From Ephemerocybe angulata (Eukaryota; Basidiomycota; Agaricomycetes; Agaricales; Psathyrellaceae), in the NCBI GenBank assembly GCA_013368325.1, contig JAACJK010000002.1:124001-188000 (forward strand): a stretch of 64,000 bases of DNA. Reading direction: 5' to 3'. Within the stretch, counting starts at the first letter, position 1, and the number at the start of each line of letters is the position of its first letter. Made by a program: the position numbers and the translations under genes. This document shows, piece by piece, positions 24,993 through 38,236 of this stretch. The notes below the pieces were generated by a model. It made no database searches and was not told where the DNA came from. It saw only the letters and a program-made list of their open reading frames with translations.

Positions 24993-25064
24993 CTTAGGGG
25001 CGCTAACACGGTCTTCTATTGACGCACGTAAAATTCTGCATTAAAAGGCCTATAGATGCCAACA

Positions 25065-26766
25065 TTATGGCGACGCCAAAAAGTCGTAGTAGTTTATCCA
25101 AGTTTCCGCCACCAAACCCGTGTCAGGATCCTCCGACGACCACAAAATCGCCGCCTTCCCTGTCGCAGCGCAGAACTCGTAGGCATGCGCGCTCTTCGCC
25201 AGTTCAATGTGCGCCCCGAACGGTATCAGCCTCAGCTCTTTCCTCTCCCTCTTCTCTAGCTCCACAGCCGCAGCGGGTCCGTCCACAACCGGAGATGAAA
25301 GCGACAAAAACAACTGTGACACATGCCAATCGAACTCGGCCACCTCCTCCGCCCATATCATCGCCAACCGGTTGTCGCACACTTGATACGGCCTCGAAGC
25401 CAGGTTTTTGTACTCCGTCATATTGCACTCCGAGGTCTCCAGCAACTTCAGGCTGCTCTTCTGATCGTCAGTAGCGTCGAATTTGAACTGGTACCGGTGG
25501 ATCCGCAGCATGCCGTCGATGTGCTCTTTGATTTGAAATATGAGTGGCTCATCCTCGAGTATTCCCCACCGCAAGTCACCACCTATAACCTGCTCGGCGG
25601 AGGCAATGTCGTACTTGACGCCGTAGCTGTAGAAGGAGGTTGGGACGAGTACATCTTGGGCGAGAACGCGCAAGAGGACGCCTCCAATGTCGTTAGGTTT
25701 GAGTGGAGGGATCTTGGCGGCATGCAGTCCTTCTTCATTGATGTAGAAGATATGGTCGTCACTCGAGAATACCTGTGAATGATTTTAGCACGTTCTCTCT
25801 AGAAGGGAAGGGGGCTGACCTCGCATATGTCTGTTATTCCGCCAAGCTTCCATCCTGCATACCCATTCCGCACATAATCCCAGACTAGCGTCGTATCGAA
25901 GTCCTTCCCATTCACATGGAAAGTGACCTTTCCTCCAAGCACGGTGTACACATTGACAAACTCCTCTCCGAGATGCACAATGCAAAACCTCGACAGGCTC
26001 CTAACCTCAAAAGCGCCTTCGTCCGAAACCTCGATCTCGAAGAACTCGTAAGTCGATATACACACAAAGATCGTCCTGCGCTTGTAGATCAACAACTATT
26101 TAAGTTGGTGAAAAGGGAAAGCCACATACGAGTCGGACGACGTGACTGGCTGCTCCTCCCCGGTAAAGCTCAGCACGACATGCAGCTTCCCATTATCCAC
26201 CATATTGATACACACGAGGTTGTCGAAAGGCCCCACCCAATGATGCATCATCTCCTTCGGCTTCAACTGCTCCCCTGGCGGATTGAGATCCCATACCGCC
26301 ATCCACCCCTTCTCGAAGGTCAACAGGTACCTCCCTCCCGGGACCAGATAGATGTCCTCCAACGCCGCAAGCGAGTGGTCTGGGGGAAATGCGAGCTTGG
26401 TCACGGTGTGCGGGATTTCCTTCCCTTTCTTCGTCGCGCTTTGATATGCACGGGACGAGAGGATGGGTAGGATGGATGCGTGCTTGTACTCAGCCGCCGT
26501 TGAAAGGTCCTTGTATGTTGGCCAGAAAAGGCCGTTCTCCACACACTGGCGCTTAAGGCAACGCCTCCAAATCAACTTTGAATGGCCCTCGATGAGATTG
26601 TACAGACTCTTGCACGCCTATCATAGGCAAAGAGTAGTGAGCATCTTCGCGAGGCAAGGAAGGATGGCGCTCACCAACCACTGACCAATTGAAGAGAGAT
26701 AATGTCCCGCACGTCGACATACTCGATGATCTCAAGCTCAACCTCAAAAGGGAGCCTCTGAAGCAT
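25065..26766 (-). CDS. F-box protein with beta-rich C-terminal region
   Basis: Exons 26766..26686, 26617..26130, 26075..25820 and 25772..25065 give 510 aa. An in-frame stop just upstream fixes the start, so the F-box begins almost at the N-terminus: MLQRLPFEVELEIIEYVD, RDIISLQL, then ACKSLYNLIEG across intron 1. The F-box binds Skp1 in SCF ubiquitin ligases. The remaining 450 residues are beta-rich (VPGGRYLLTFEKGWMAVWDL) and suggest a degenerate propeller for substrate binding, a common arrangement in mushroom F-box proteins. Substrate unknown. Intron 2 (26129..26076) was chosen because it alone keeps the frame with a CGCAG acceptor. Confidence 0.8.
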
Positions 26767-27084
26767 AATGTCCTATTTCTCCTGCCCTTTTCACGCCTCG
26801 TCCGGGCTTCAATGTCGTTGTGGTCGTCGTCGTCGTGGTCCAAAATTGCTCTCACGTTCAGTGGTTCGCCCAATCGGTGCAAGTCGGTGCATTGGCGCCG
26901 AATGAAAACATACAAAAACATAGATCTTTTGGATCAGCATGTGCCAGAACTCTGGAGTCCAACTTCCACATCCAGACCCGCTCACAGTCGAGAAATATGC
27001 TAGTCCTCAATATCACATCCAACTCCTGCCTCTTTTGCCTTGGGCGCCGCTCACATCGCATCGCGGATTCAAATCACCATTTCT
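26767..27084. other. Intergenic, F-box gene promoter side
   Basis: Between divergent F-box gene and CDC48 pseudogene. Short open frames are seen but none with family features. Confidence 0.4.
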
Positions 27085-29124
<2,040 letters not shown>

Positions 29125-29472
29125 TCAAATGTAATGGGGGCGTCCGGACTTTCGTTGTTCTGGTTACTTTTGAAAATCGGGTCAAGCCCATCTTCCTCGA
29201 TCGCACGTAATCTTATCTTCTGCCAGTATCTCTCCTTGGGAAGAGCCGCAGCTTAAATCCAAGGAAGCGTCGTCCGCAGTCCGCAGTTCTCTCCCTAATT
29301 AAAAACGGGAAGGTAATTGATTCGATGGACTGCGGACTTGCAGGATCGCTGTCGCGTCCCCAGCAATGATTGCCTCTCGTTGTTACGACATTCAGCTCTG
29401 AATCACATATATACGGTGTCTGTCCTGCCAACTTCTCTGCCTACCTCCTCGCCCACCGCTACGGTCGACACT
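29125..29472. other. Intergenic before F-box gene 1
   Basis: No gene. A plus-strand open frame continues upstream of the chosen ATG at 29473 but looks non-coding. Confidence 0.4.
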
Positions 29473-30951
29473 ATGTCTCCCAAGCTCCCCGTACACAAAC
29501 TCTTTCGACTTCGTTCAAAGCGCCAGCGATCTCCCCAGCATCCCACCCCGCTCAATATCGAAGACGTGGCCGCAGAGCCGGACTTTCCGTCAGTCCTTCC
29601 TTGCGAATTACTGCAAGCGGTCTTCTCCTTTGTCCATGGGCCCACCAGCTGCGCTGAAATCACACACGCCGAGAAGAAGATGATATGTGCGACAATCGTT
29701 GCCTGCGCTCAGGTGTCGCGCTTCTGGCGCCAAGCCGCTCGCGCCCACAGCCCAATTTGGGTCTTTGCCCTCGACTTCCAATACCAATCCCTCGATACTA
29801 TTGTCGACTTCTTACACCTCTCCAAAGCTCACCGTCTTGTCGTCGGTCATCGCGAGTCTCCCCTCAGAATCTCGCGAGAAAGGGACGTACGGGTCCTCGA
29901 CACCCTCTACCAGTTCCGCCACCGCATCGAAGAATTCAACATCAAAGTCAACCCGCTCTTTGTACACATGACGAACTTCCTCTGGCTGCTCAACACCGAC
30001 AACACGTGGGATACGTTCAGGCTAGCGGGCGAACTCCCGCTTGTTGACCAGGAGAAACTATTGGGCAGCCGCACTTGGGGCATGGCTGCGAATCGAGCGC
30101 CGCTCCGTCGGCTTTATCTTCGGAGGTCCAACCTTGCGCTCTCGCCGAGCATCGCCTTTTCCAGCCTTACAGAGCTTTCTGTGCACGACGCACCAGTGCC
30201 CCAGAGGCTCACTGTAAGCCAATGGATTCAGGTCCTTCGCGAGGCTACCCAACTGCAACTACTCTCTCTCCATGACGCGATAGAACCGTCGACTTTCCTT
30301 CCGAACACCTGGGCGTTCAATCCCCCGAAAGAACTCCGGAATTTACGTCTCATTTCCATGGGCGACAAGAAGGACAGCATCGCGATCGAGACGCTAACCT
30401 TATTCTGCCACGCTCTCCTACCTCCTAATTGTGGGATTGAACTTGCACTCCCGCGTTCCCACCCCGCCCCCCTGGAGGCACTTTTTACCATCCTCATTCG
30501 CGAACTGGTCACAGCCATTACGGACCACTTTTCTAGGACGCTGAATTTCGATGTCTTTGCTCCCCAGATCGTATTCAGTGTCCCGAATCGGCCTCACCGG
30601 CAGGCCAAGTACTGGGCCACTCTCGGGACAGTCAAAAATCCGGAGAAGGCTCTGGATTGGAATGGGATTGCAGGAACCAAAGGGTTCCTGAACCTACTTC
30701 ACCACACGTCTCCGACATCCACTCCGAGTCGACGCTCTCCAATCCTCAGCATCGGGATCCCCAACGCCGAAGCGGCACAGTCAAAATGGGCACTTTCTCT
30801 TTGTTCCTCCTTTTGTCGAAACGCAGATTCCCTGAGGCTGACGTCCCTTTCCCCACCCTCGACGATGGGCGCATGGCTTACGATGGAGGTTATGGCTCGG
30901 TGTTGCGGGGCGACAACCTTGGTCCTCGATGGGAAATGTGTCCGACTGTAA
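29473..30951 (+). CDS. F-box protein 1 (agaric F-box family), possible C-terminal frameshift
   Basis: A single exon gives 492 aa from MSPKLPVHKLFRL. The F-box lies at about 40-90 (LPCELLQAVFSFV, CAQVSRFWRQAA). The long remainder is leucine-rich and similar along its length to the F-box gene at 32061 (FLHLS, VVGHRESPLRIS, VLDTLYQFRHRIEEFNI). It likely recruits Skp1. The frame ends at 30949-30951 after LVLDG, but a different plus frame continues from 30929 to 31198 with family-like sequence (TTLPLNLRRIVL). One indel near 30940 therefore seems to have cut about 80 residues. Sequencing error cannot be excluded. Confidence 0.78.
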   Translation: MSPKLPVHKLFRLRSKRQRSPQHPTPLNIEDVAAEPDFPSVLPCELLQAVFSFVHGPTSCAEITHAEKKMICATIVACAQVSRFWRQAARAHSPIWVFALDFQYQSLDTIVDFLHLSKAHRLVVGHRESPLRISRERDVRVLDTLYQFRHRIEEFNIKVNPLFVHMTNFLWLLNTDNTWDTFRLAGELPLVDQEKLLGSRTWGMAANRAPLRRLYLRRSNLALSPSIAFSSLTELSVHDAPVPQRLTVSQWIQVLREATQLQLLSLHDAIEPSTFLPNTWAFNPPKELRNLRLISMGDKKDSIAIETLTLFCHALLPPNCGIELALPRSHPAPLEALFTILIRELVTAITDHFSRTLNFDVFAPQIVFSVPNRPHRQAKYWATLGTVKNPEKALDWNGIAGTKGFLNLLHHTSPTSTPSRRSPILSIGIPNAEAAQSKWALSLCSSFCRNADSLRLTSLSPPSTMGAWLTMEVMARCCGATTLVLDGKCVRL

Positions 30952-32060
30952 AGTGATTTTGGAGAGGTTTGAAAAACGGCCCCTGTCGTTTAACACAGAC
31001 TTCACCACACTGCCGCTGAATTTGCGTCGAATAGTACTTCGCGATCGGGGAGAAGCTTCTGGGGGTGGGAATGAGGGAGGTGTATTGCAGGCATACCCTT
31101 GGGGATTCCAGAATTTGGGATATCAGGTCGACATCCTTTACTCGAGTGCAGCTGAGCACAGCGCTGGGAAAGGGAGGGAAGCAAGCTTGGTAGATTAAAG
31201 CTCAGAGCCTATGATTCTTAGATTCTTTGCAGAATTGAGGACAGGATGTTACGTCCACCAGTTCAAATGTTGGAATGCGCTGAGAAATTGACCCTCTTTC
31301 GAATGCTTACATTGAAGGTATATTTCGGCGAACATGAGCGATGACGATATCTATTGGTAAGTGGGCTTCAGGCCTGGGGGATGCATCTTATCTTATCAAA
31401 GGCAGCTTCCGTAACATGCGTGATGGCGCCTGTTCCAAAGCGGCGCCTCCGATTTACTTCCTCCTTTCTTGTCTCCTGGCACCCACTTACTTAAGTAGTT
31501 TAAACTTCGTCACCATGACAAGGGGGCAACGGAACGTCGAAAGTAGCTCTTTTCGGCTCAGGCTAACACTTGAAGAGCTCCGTCGCCGCCGAAGACAGTC
31601 CTGCTCGCTCCAACACGTTCCCGAGCGTGCTAACGATCGATTAGCTATACATTCAAGCCTTCATCGTAACCTAGAGACGCTGCGTTGAACTAAGGTGCAA
31701 TTACTTTTTCTAAAGCAAAATTCAAGACCGTTTAGACTTACAGGACCTATGGAGAAGGCAAGAAAAGATGCTGCTTGGCCGGGCAGCTTTCTCATAAAGG
31801 CACGAGAATGCGCCTCAGCTACGACATGTAGCGACGCGTTGCCGTTCTCGGGATTCCCGCCTGTTCCAAACGATGGATCTAAGGGTTTCGTTCCCAAGCA
31901 ACAAAATTGCGTTACGCAACTTATGTGCTATCCCGAGTGCGATACGCCTCGTCACGGTTGGTACACATGAGGCGCTTGTGACATGCCACTTTATTTATAC
32001 TCCCTAGCCGCCCCATCCCTCTACCACTCTCCTCGTCCCAGCCTATCACTTCTCTCCCTG
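30952..32060. other. 3' remnant of F-box gene 1 and intergenic region
   Basis: Up to 31198 an open plus-strand frame continues F-box gene 1 out of frame. From 31199 to 32060 no gene is seen. TATTTATA near 31994 is a candidate TATA box for F-box gene 2. Confidence 0.5.
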
Positions 32061-34287
32061 ATGCCTCTCCCTTCTCACCAATGGGGAGTCGATGTTTTGT
32101 CTCCGCAATTCGCCTTCCTCTCCCTCCAACGCTTCCGGCTTTGCCCCAAGCGAGAGCAGCCCACTTGGCCCACGCTGCGGGATCCCGTACCGACATCTTC
32201 TAATGCCCCGGAGCTCCCATGCGAAACCCTCCAAACCATATTTGCATTCGCCGCCCAACCAAACTCCCCCGACCCCAGACTGGAAGATATAGAAACAGTT
32301 CGTGCCAGTATAGCTGCTTGCTCGCAAGTTTGTCAATTCTGGCGCGCTGCCGCACGTGGCTACCGCGCCCTTTGGGTACACTCGATTGACTTCCAACGCC
32401 TTCCCCTCAGGGTCATCATCGACTATCTGCACCTATCCGATCCCCATCCCATCCCAGTTGGCCACCGTTCCTCTCCATTTCGCATCTCGAGTGTCAGAGA
32501 CGTCTCTGTCCTCGACACGCTCTTTCACTATCGCCACCGAATCAAGGAAATAAACCTTGAAATTGATCCTCAATGCATGCGGCTGACGACTTATCACTGG
32601 CTTTTCTCGAGCAAAATGCCTCTGGACACCTTCAGGATGACTGGCACCCGAGCTCCAGGGCCCGACCCCAGGATCCTGGTCGCAAATCCTTTCCAGCGCA
32701 TTACCAACGGACCTCTCCGCAAGCTTTCTCTTCAACGCCCGAATTTTTCCCTTGCACTATCCATGGACATGTCGCACCTCACCGAGCTCTCGGTATCCGA
32801 TATTGTTGCGGCAAACAGGATGACGGCCCACCAATGGATTGAGATCCTCCGCAAGCCCTCTCGGCTACAGGTCCTCTCGCTCCACGATGCAATTCAGGAT
32901 GGGACAATCCAAGTCACCGGCTGGTCGGTCCGACCTCCAAGCAAACTTCAGCATTTACGACTCGTATCATTGGGCGACAGGAAGTCGACCGTCGCTTTGC
33001 GGCTGCTTTCGATCTTTTGCTCCACCCTTCTTCCCTCGGGATGCGGTGTCCACCTCGATTTTCCAGAGGCACTCGCCCATGAGTCCGTGACGGATGCCAT
33101 TGCCTCACTTATAGCACCTCTGGAACTCCATTTCCACCATAATCTGAACCTCCAAGCGTCCGAAACCCCTCAGGTCGAGCTGGATATTGGGCGCTTTCCA
33201 TGGTCGAAGCGGTGGTACATAATTTCGCTTGGGCCAAGTTGACTTGGTCAACTTGGGTCGACTTGGGTTAACTTGGCTCCGCCAAAATAAGACAAGTTGA
33301 CTTAGACCAAGTTGCAAGTCGGTGCACGTACAAGCGAATGCCAAGTCAGTTTAGCAACAATTGGTATTACTAACTTGTGCTGTTTTATATGCATATCATG
33401 GTAATTAGAGTCCGCTTCCGTATGGTAAGGGCCAGGACTGGTCGTGAGGGTGATACTAGACGTTGATTAAGCTTCATCTCGTCTGCCGTTGGCATCCGAG
33501 CCTTTTCCTGAAAATTCTCCCAAGTTATGACCCAAGTTGTTAACCCCTAACTTGGGGGGCGCGAAGTCGTAGGGTGATACTTACATTACCTATTATCTGA
33601 TCTGGTGGACAGGCTCAGCTGAGTGTATGGGCGTTGCCGGCACTGATATACTCCGCCTGATTATTTTTTGGCTCCCATTCCGTCTCCGCTGCTACTCCAG
33701 TAACACATACAGCATTGAAGTGATATGGCTGTTATTATTTACCACCTGATATCGAGCTCGTCAATGGGGTACTGCTCGTTATATCACTGAAATCCAGTTC
33801 ACGCGCACGAAAAGCAGAACACTCAAATGTGCCGAGACTTTGTTTCCGTTGCGCCCGATCCCGCTTCCAAACAATATATAAACGATTTTGCTGGGCTTGT
33901 GCCGTGCTGCTGCATCGCCGTTCCGAGCACGGCCAGACCATATTTGTTTAGGGCAAGGCGAAGTCTCACTGACCTATTGCTTGCAAGGCCCACAATTCAG
34001 ATGAGCCACAAATCTCAATCACATTTCGAAGTCCCACGTCTTGCAGTCTATTCTTTTTTTTTTTTTTTTTTTTTTTTTTTTGGTGGAGTCTCTGTCCTTG
34101 TAGCGTCGACCTAGTGAGCTCGCGGACGTCGTAGACTGTAGACGGTTTTACCCGTACGACTGAATATATATACCAAGGAGGAAATGCGTTACGCACGCGC
34201 GCCGAAGCGCACAGTGTGGGACTTAACTTCCCAGAACGCCCGGACGGGTTAGAACATGCGATTGGGTTGCGCCTGGGCGCTTCCCGC

Positions 34288-35919
34288 TCACCTGTTCCTT
34301 CCCGGCGGGCGTCTCTGGCAGGCTGTGCCTCCATTACCCACTAAAACCCCCTCTGCGAAGATATCATCTCGCAGCATCTTGTCATTGTTGGCTACTGTGA
34401 GCCCCTTCCAGGTACGCTTGACTTCAGCATGTCTTAGCGCCCTTCTGCCGAAGGCGGCCTTGTATGTAAGCGCCCAGTCGATGCGGAATCTTCTGTTTAT
34501 AATCGACTTCCATTGGGCGGTAATCTCTTTCTTTGTGTGTAATCTCAGCGGGTTTTGTTCTCGGCCAATCCTCCATTCGCACCTGTCCAGCCAAGCAAGG
34601 TACGCGGATTCCGATACAATTATTCTGAGAAGTCTCGTCCGTCCTTCCAATACTTTTCCTTGGTCATTTTTGACGACGATGTTTCCGACTCCGAGGATGC
34701 GTTCCAGGGATATTTCGGGCCATGGTAGGCCTGTTGCCCCCCACGCTTTCTGTGCTAGTTTCCAGATTGTCTCCTGTCCGGATGTTCTGCATTCCGTCAG
34801 GATGTGGTTTAGATCTTCGATGGGGGCGTCGCACGGTTGACATATTAGTCGTTCCGGTTTGAAATGTTTCCAGAATATCCCGATCTTGTGTCCCTCGTGG
34901 AGGCTCTTCCACGCAAACACGCTGAACTTCTGTGATATTGTTCCTTTCTTCCTTATTCGTAGTGACTTCCAAACCGTCTCGGGCGGTAAGTCCACGCCGG
35001 TGGATCCTTCAATCGCGGCTCTGGTACGTGTCATCATCCTTGTGGTTCTGGTGCGCTCGCCCACAGCTTTGTGCCTCATCATGAGGCGGTATGCCTGGGC
35101 CTGTGTGAGTGAGTTTGTTTTAGCGCCCAATGCTCTGATCACACTCGACATCGTCAGGTCGATCTTATCGGGTATGGTTTTGTTCGCTCCCGCGTTGGCC
35201 AGAGTGTCGGCGCCGTCGTTCCCGGTGTCGCCACTATGGCCCTTAACTTTCTTTAGTCTCACCTCTGTGTTCGTCGCCAGGATCTCGCCCAGGATTGCGC
35301 CCACGATTTCAGGGTTCTTGACCCCTATGAGGCCCTTCGATAGCCAGGTTTGCGAATGTTTTGTCAGGGCTTCAATTGTATACTGTGAGTCGCTTGCGAT
35401 CTTGAGTCGGTTTGTTGACTTGTTTTGTTGTATACTCTCCAGGACGGCTATCAGCTCGCCTGTGTTATTTGTGAGTGGCAGTGGCGGGCCTATTCTAGTT
35501 GATGTATTGCGATCGTCGTTCTGGCCGTACCAGATTCCGCTCCCGCACTTTGCATCCGCTGCGCCATTCCCATGGCATGAACCATCTGTGTATACCTCTA
35601 TTTCCTCCTCGGAATCAGGATTTTCGGGAGATGGGCCGAATCTGCGAGTGTTGAGAATGCCGTTCGGCGTTTCGCTTGGATCTGTGAATATACGCACGAG
35701 GTCGTTTGGATGGCTGGGGGTAGGCAGTGGGTTTAGTGCAGGCACATATTGGTCCTCTGTCCCCGGGGCCAGGGCGGCGATGGGGTGTATTAAGGCTGGT
35801 TCTATCCTTGGATCCCATTCCGGGATGATGTTCTTTAGCTTCTTCAGTCCGTTCCTCCTGCACGCAGTCGGGTTCTCGCAGCCTAGGGCTCTGTCCGACT
35901 TGCAGTTGTTACATTTGCA
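34288..35919 (-). CDS. LINE ORF2 3' part: Cys-rich linker plus RNase H type-1 domain
   Basis: An open frame runs from about 35919 to the stop at 34288. It starts with C-x-C-x2-C, SDRALGC and NPTAC. RNase H follows with the catalytic set visible: VYTDGSCHGN (Asp), NTGELIAVL (Glu), ASDSQYT (Asp), and KGHSGDTGNDGAD (His and Asp). A C-terminal region with CQPCDAP and LNHILTEC resembles the reverse-transcriptase zinc-binding motif. It belongs to the truncated LINE, with no start codon or promoter of its own, and is not expected to be expressed on its own. Confidence 0.8.
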   Translation of the reverse strand, partial: CKCNNCKSDRALGCENPTACRRNGLKKLKNIIPEWDPRIEPALIHPIAALAPGTEDQYVPALNPLPTPSHPNDLVRIFTDPSETPNGILNTRRFGPSPENPDSEEEIEVYTDGSCHGNGAADAKCGSGIWYGQNDDRNTSTRIGPPLPLTNNTGELIAVLESIQQNKSTNRLKIASDSQYTIEALTKHSQTWLSKGLIGVKNPEIVGAILGEILATNTEVRLKKVKGHSGDTGNDGADTLANAGANKTIPDKIDLTMSSVIRALGAKTNSLTQAQAYRLMMRHKAVGERTRTTRMMTRTRAAIEGSTGVDLPPETVWKSLRIRKKGTISQKFSVFAWKSLHEGHKIGIFWKHFKPERLICQPCDAPIEDLNHILTECRTSGQETIWKLAQKAWGATGLPWPEISLERILGVGNIVVKNDQGKVLEGRTRLLRIIVSESAYLAWLDRCEWRIGREQNPLRLHTKKEITAQWKSIINRRFRIDWALTYKAAFGRRALRHAEVKRTWKGLTVANNDKMLRDDIFAEGVLVGNGGTACQRRPPGRNR

Positions 35920-36922
35920 GTTACGAGTCCGTTTACGGATTCGTTCTGTACTCCAGGATTTTCGTAACGCTTACGCGAAACTCGGGTTGTTCGTGTTTGG
36001 TTCCAGGCTCCAGCACGTGGTTTCCGTCTCGATCGGACTTTGTTTCGTCCCGCGTAACGCTCTGTAACGCTCAACGAAAACGGTGTTGCCTGATGTTTGG
36101 TCGACCATCCAATGGCCGTCTGGTTCGGACTCTGGGAAGTAGGGCATATTGTAGATAAAATATACATTCTATGTACTACAGAGTGACTACAGGAAGGACC
36201 CCATGGTGCTGTAACCAGCCGGTGACCCTTGAAGTCGTAGCCAGCAACCACGGTCCATGATGACAGGGGCGCAGGGGGAGGATTGCGGTTGGACGAACGA
36301 GATCTCAAATGTGACAACGAAAGTCTGTGGTGGATAGTGGTAGGGGGCGAAGGGAGTGGCAGCATGGCGGCTGGAGGCGATAACAAGATGGCCGGGGTGG
36401 GGTACCGGGACCCAATCATGAACACAGAGAAGGTAGCGGAGGTGGAGGGAAGAGCATCGGGATTCAGAGCTCATCAAAGCGATCGCTGGGACAACGGGGA
36501 TGAGCAAGCGAGGGAGGAGGTGGGTGAGCACTGCACAACGCGCCCCAGGCGCGTATGCCAGTGGAATCAGGGGCGTTGAGGGCAGAGCGGCGGCGAGAGC
36601 AAGGCGAGAGCGGGCTTGAGCCTTGCAGGTTTCCGATGTGGGAAACCTGTATGCACGTGACCTCGGCAATCGCCGGATGGGGCCCACGGCCTTGCCGGCG
36701 CTCAAAGTCGGGCGCTCAGTCACGGAAACTCTGAACTGGTGCGCCGCCCGTACCAACACAGACTCACGGAGAGGCTGGCCACTGCAGTGTATAGAGTAGC
36801 AGACCTGATTCAATTATATCTTACGTTTAGAACTCCATTAATTCTGAATGTAGCAGGAATCCACAAGGAATCCAACCAAAATTCAACGGTCTCAAAGTGG
36901 CAGACGGAAACGGACTCGTAAC
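35920..36922. mobile_element. Third-level insertion inside the LINE, with 15 bp inverted ends
   Basis: GTTACGAGTCCGTTT at 35920..35934 is repeated as its exact reverse complement at 36908..36922. The LINE reading is interrupted exactly here (SRRKN on one side, CKCNNCKSD on the other). No coding frame inside. A 9-10 bp hairpin (CAGGTTTCC, loop, GGAAACCTG) lies at 36626-36649. The target duplication is unclear, perhaps AAC with about 27 more bases on the right belonging to the element, so the boundary is approximate. Confidence 0.6.
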
Positions 36923-38236
36923 CTGCCATGCCTGCATGGCCACTACACAAGTTCTTCCTGCGTGAGCATCCGGGCGCATCTAATTTCGACGTATGGGCCA
37001 CCATTTCACCCGTGAGGATGATCTTGTGAGTTTCTCTTTGGCATACGCCCCAGCTATCGCCGTATATTGACACTAATTTGTCTTTATTTCCGACGTGGTA
37101 CCAGAATGGCATATTGTTTTTGATTTCGGTGGATGGGTTAGTGGCTACAAGATGTGTATTGTATTTTGTTGCCACTCTCATCATCCTTCTCAGGCTCTCG
37201 GAGTCTATTCTAACTCATCATTGAAATATAGTGGGGCCTAACGTTAGACTAGGTGTGCAATCTCCTCCCGTACCCGTATAAATAAGACACACTGTATACT
37301 AGATTGTATAAAAGCAATGGAAATGATAAAAAGGGTAAATGATTACGACCGTACCATGCCTATAAGCACAGTGCACTCGACGTACCCATTATAGCATCTA
37401 TCCTTCGCCCTCAAATGGTCCCCAGTCGCGTTCTTTGTGGCCGGAATAGAGATTAACTATTCAACTTGCCCTGCCGATTTGGCAGGACACCCAAGTTCGC
37501 CAAGCGAAGTTGTCGGTCCGTGGGAATCAAGTTGCCCAAGCGGCTTGCCCTAACTTGGTTCGAACTTGGGCTCATTTGGCGGGGGCAAGTTGACCCAAGT
37601 TGACCAAGTTAACTTGGTCCAAGCGAAATTATACACGGTCGGTCGAAGCACGGAGCCACCCTCGGGACCGTCCCCAATCCTACTACCACATTGGACTGGA
37701 ACGGCGATGTTGGGATAGAGGGGGTGATGACTTACCTCGACGGCGGCGCCTCTTCATCTCCCTCAAACCCTGCTGAGTTAAATCCGCCCCAGTTCCCCAT
37801 TCTCAGTGTTGGTATCCAGGATCTGTCCAACAGCGTTATGGTTAACGCGGCAGTGTCGTTATGCTCCTTCATCCTCCGCAATGCAACTCGACTACGGGTG
37901 TTGGTGGTCGATTCGTCCTCGCATGAGTGGAACGATTGGACCTGGCTGTCAGACAGCTTGTTGATTGAGATGCCGGAGGTGACGAAATTGATATTGGACG
38001 AAGGCGGGGTGGTCCATTTGATGGACGAGCTAAGGCAAACGGCGCAGATGGTGCTGCCTTGGTCGCGTACCCTTAAAGTTCTACCGAGGCTACAACATAT
38101 TGTGCTTGATACCAAAGCGAAACCCGAGTCAATATGGGCGGAATCTGACGGGTTACCGGAGCAATTGGAGTCGTATGTCTCTCTGAGGAGGACGTTGGGA
38201 CACCCCGTTCAAGTTATCCGCTCCGAAGAATGTTAG

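Larger units (their letters stand above)
34054..37201 (-). mobile_element. 5'-truncated LINE (non-LTR retrotransposon) with poly(A)
   Basis: On the minus strand the copy ends in a 28 bp A run (T at 34054..34081). A 9 bp target duplication AGTCTATTC flanks it (34045..34053 and 37202..37210). It covers the region after the reverse transcriptase: a fragment at 37184-36930 (KNNMPFWYHVGN, CQRETHKI), then after an interruption a zinc-knuckle-like CKCNNCKSD and an RNase H domain. The reverse transcriptase is missing, so this copy is dead on arrival. Confidence 0.87.
33211..37640. mobile_element. Outer inverted-repeat DNA element inside F-box gene 2
   Basis: Both ends carry ATAATTTCGCTTGG in inverted orientation near the termini, followed by subterminal palindromic CCAAGTTGACTTGG-type repeats. 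A 9 bp direct duplication GGTCGAAGC flanks it (33202..33210 and 37641..37649). Without the LINE inside it, the element is about 1.27 kb and has no transposase frame, so it is non-autonomous. The 8-9 bp duplication points to hAT or a related superfamily; the family is not assigned. Confidence 0.8.
32061..38236 (+). pseudogene. F-box protein 2, split by a 4.4 kb nested transposon insertion
   Basis: The 5' part is 32061..33210 and the 3' part 37650..38236. Together they make one uninterrupted frame of 578 aa once the insertion and one 9 bp target copy are removed. The F-box is at about 50-100 (LPCETLQTIFAFA, CSQVCQFWRAAA). The paralog at 29473 matches on both sides of the break (GATLGTVPNPTTTLDWNG here against WATLGTVKNPEKALDWNG there). 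As it stands, translation stops at 33242 after a few element-derived residues, giving a truncated 393 aa product. The otherwise intact frame means the insertion is young. Confidence 0.88.

Noticed and set aside
30929..31198. Independent small gene after F-box gene 1
   Set aside because: The sequence reads as the continuation of the F-box protein in another frame, so a frameshift is simpler.
34859..36067. 402-residue plus-strand open frame
   Set aside because: Antisense to the LINE RNase H frame, which shows the catalytic residues; the plus frame has no recognisable domain.
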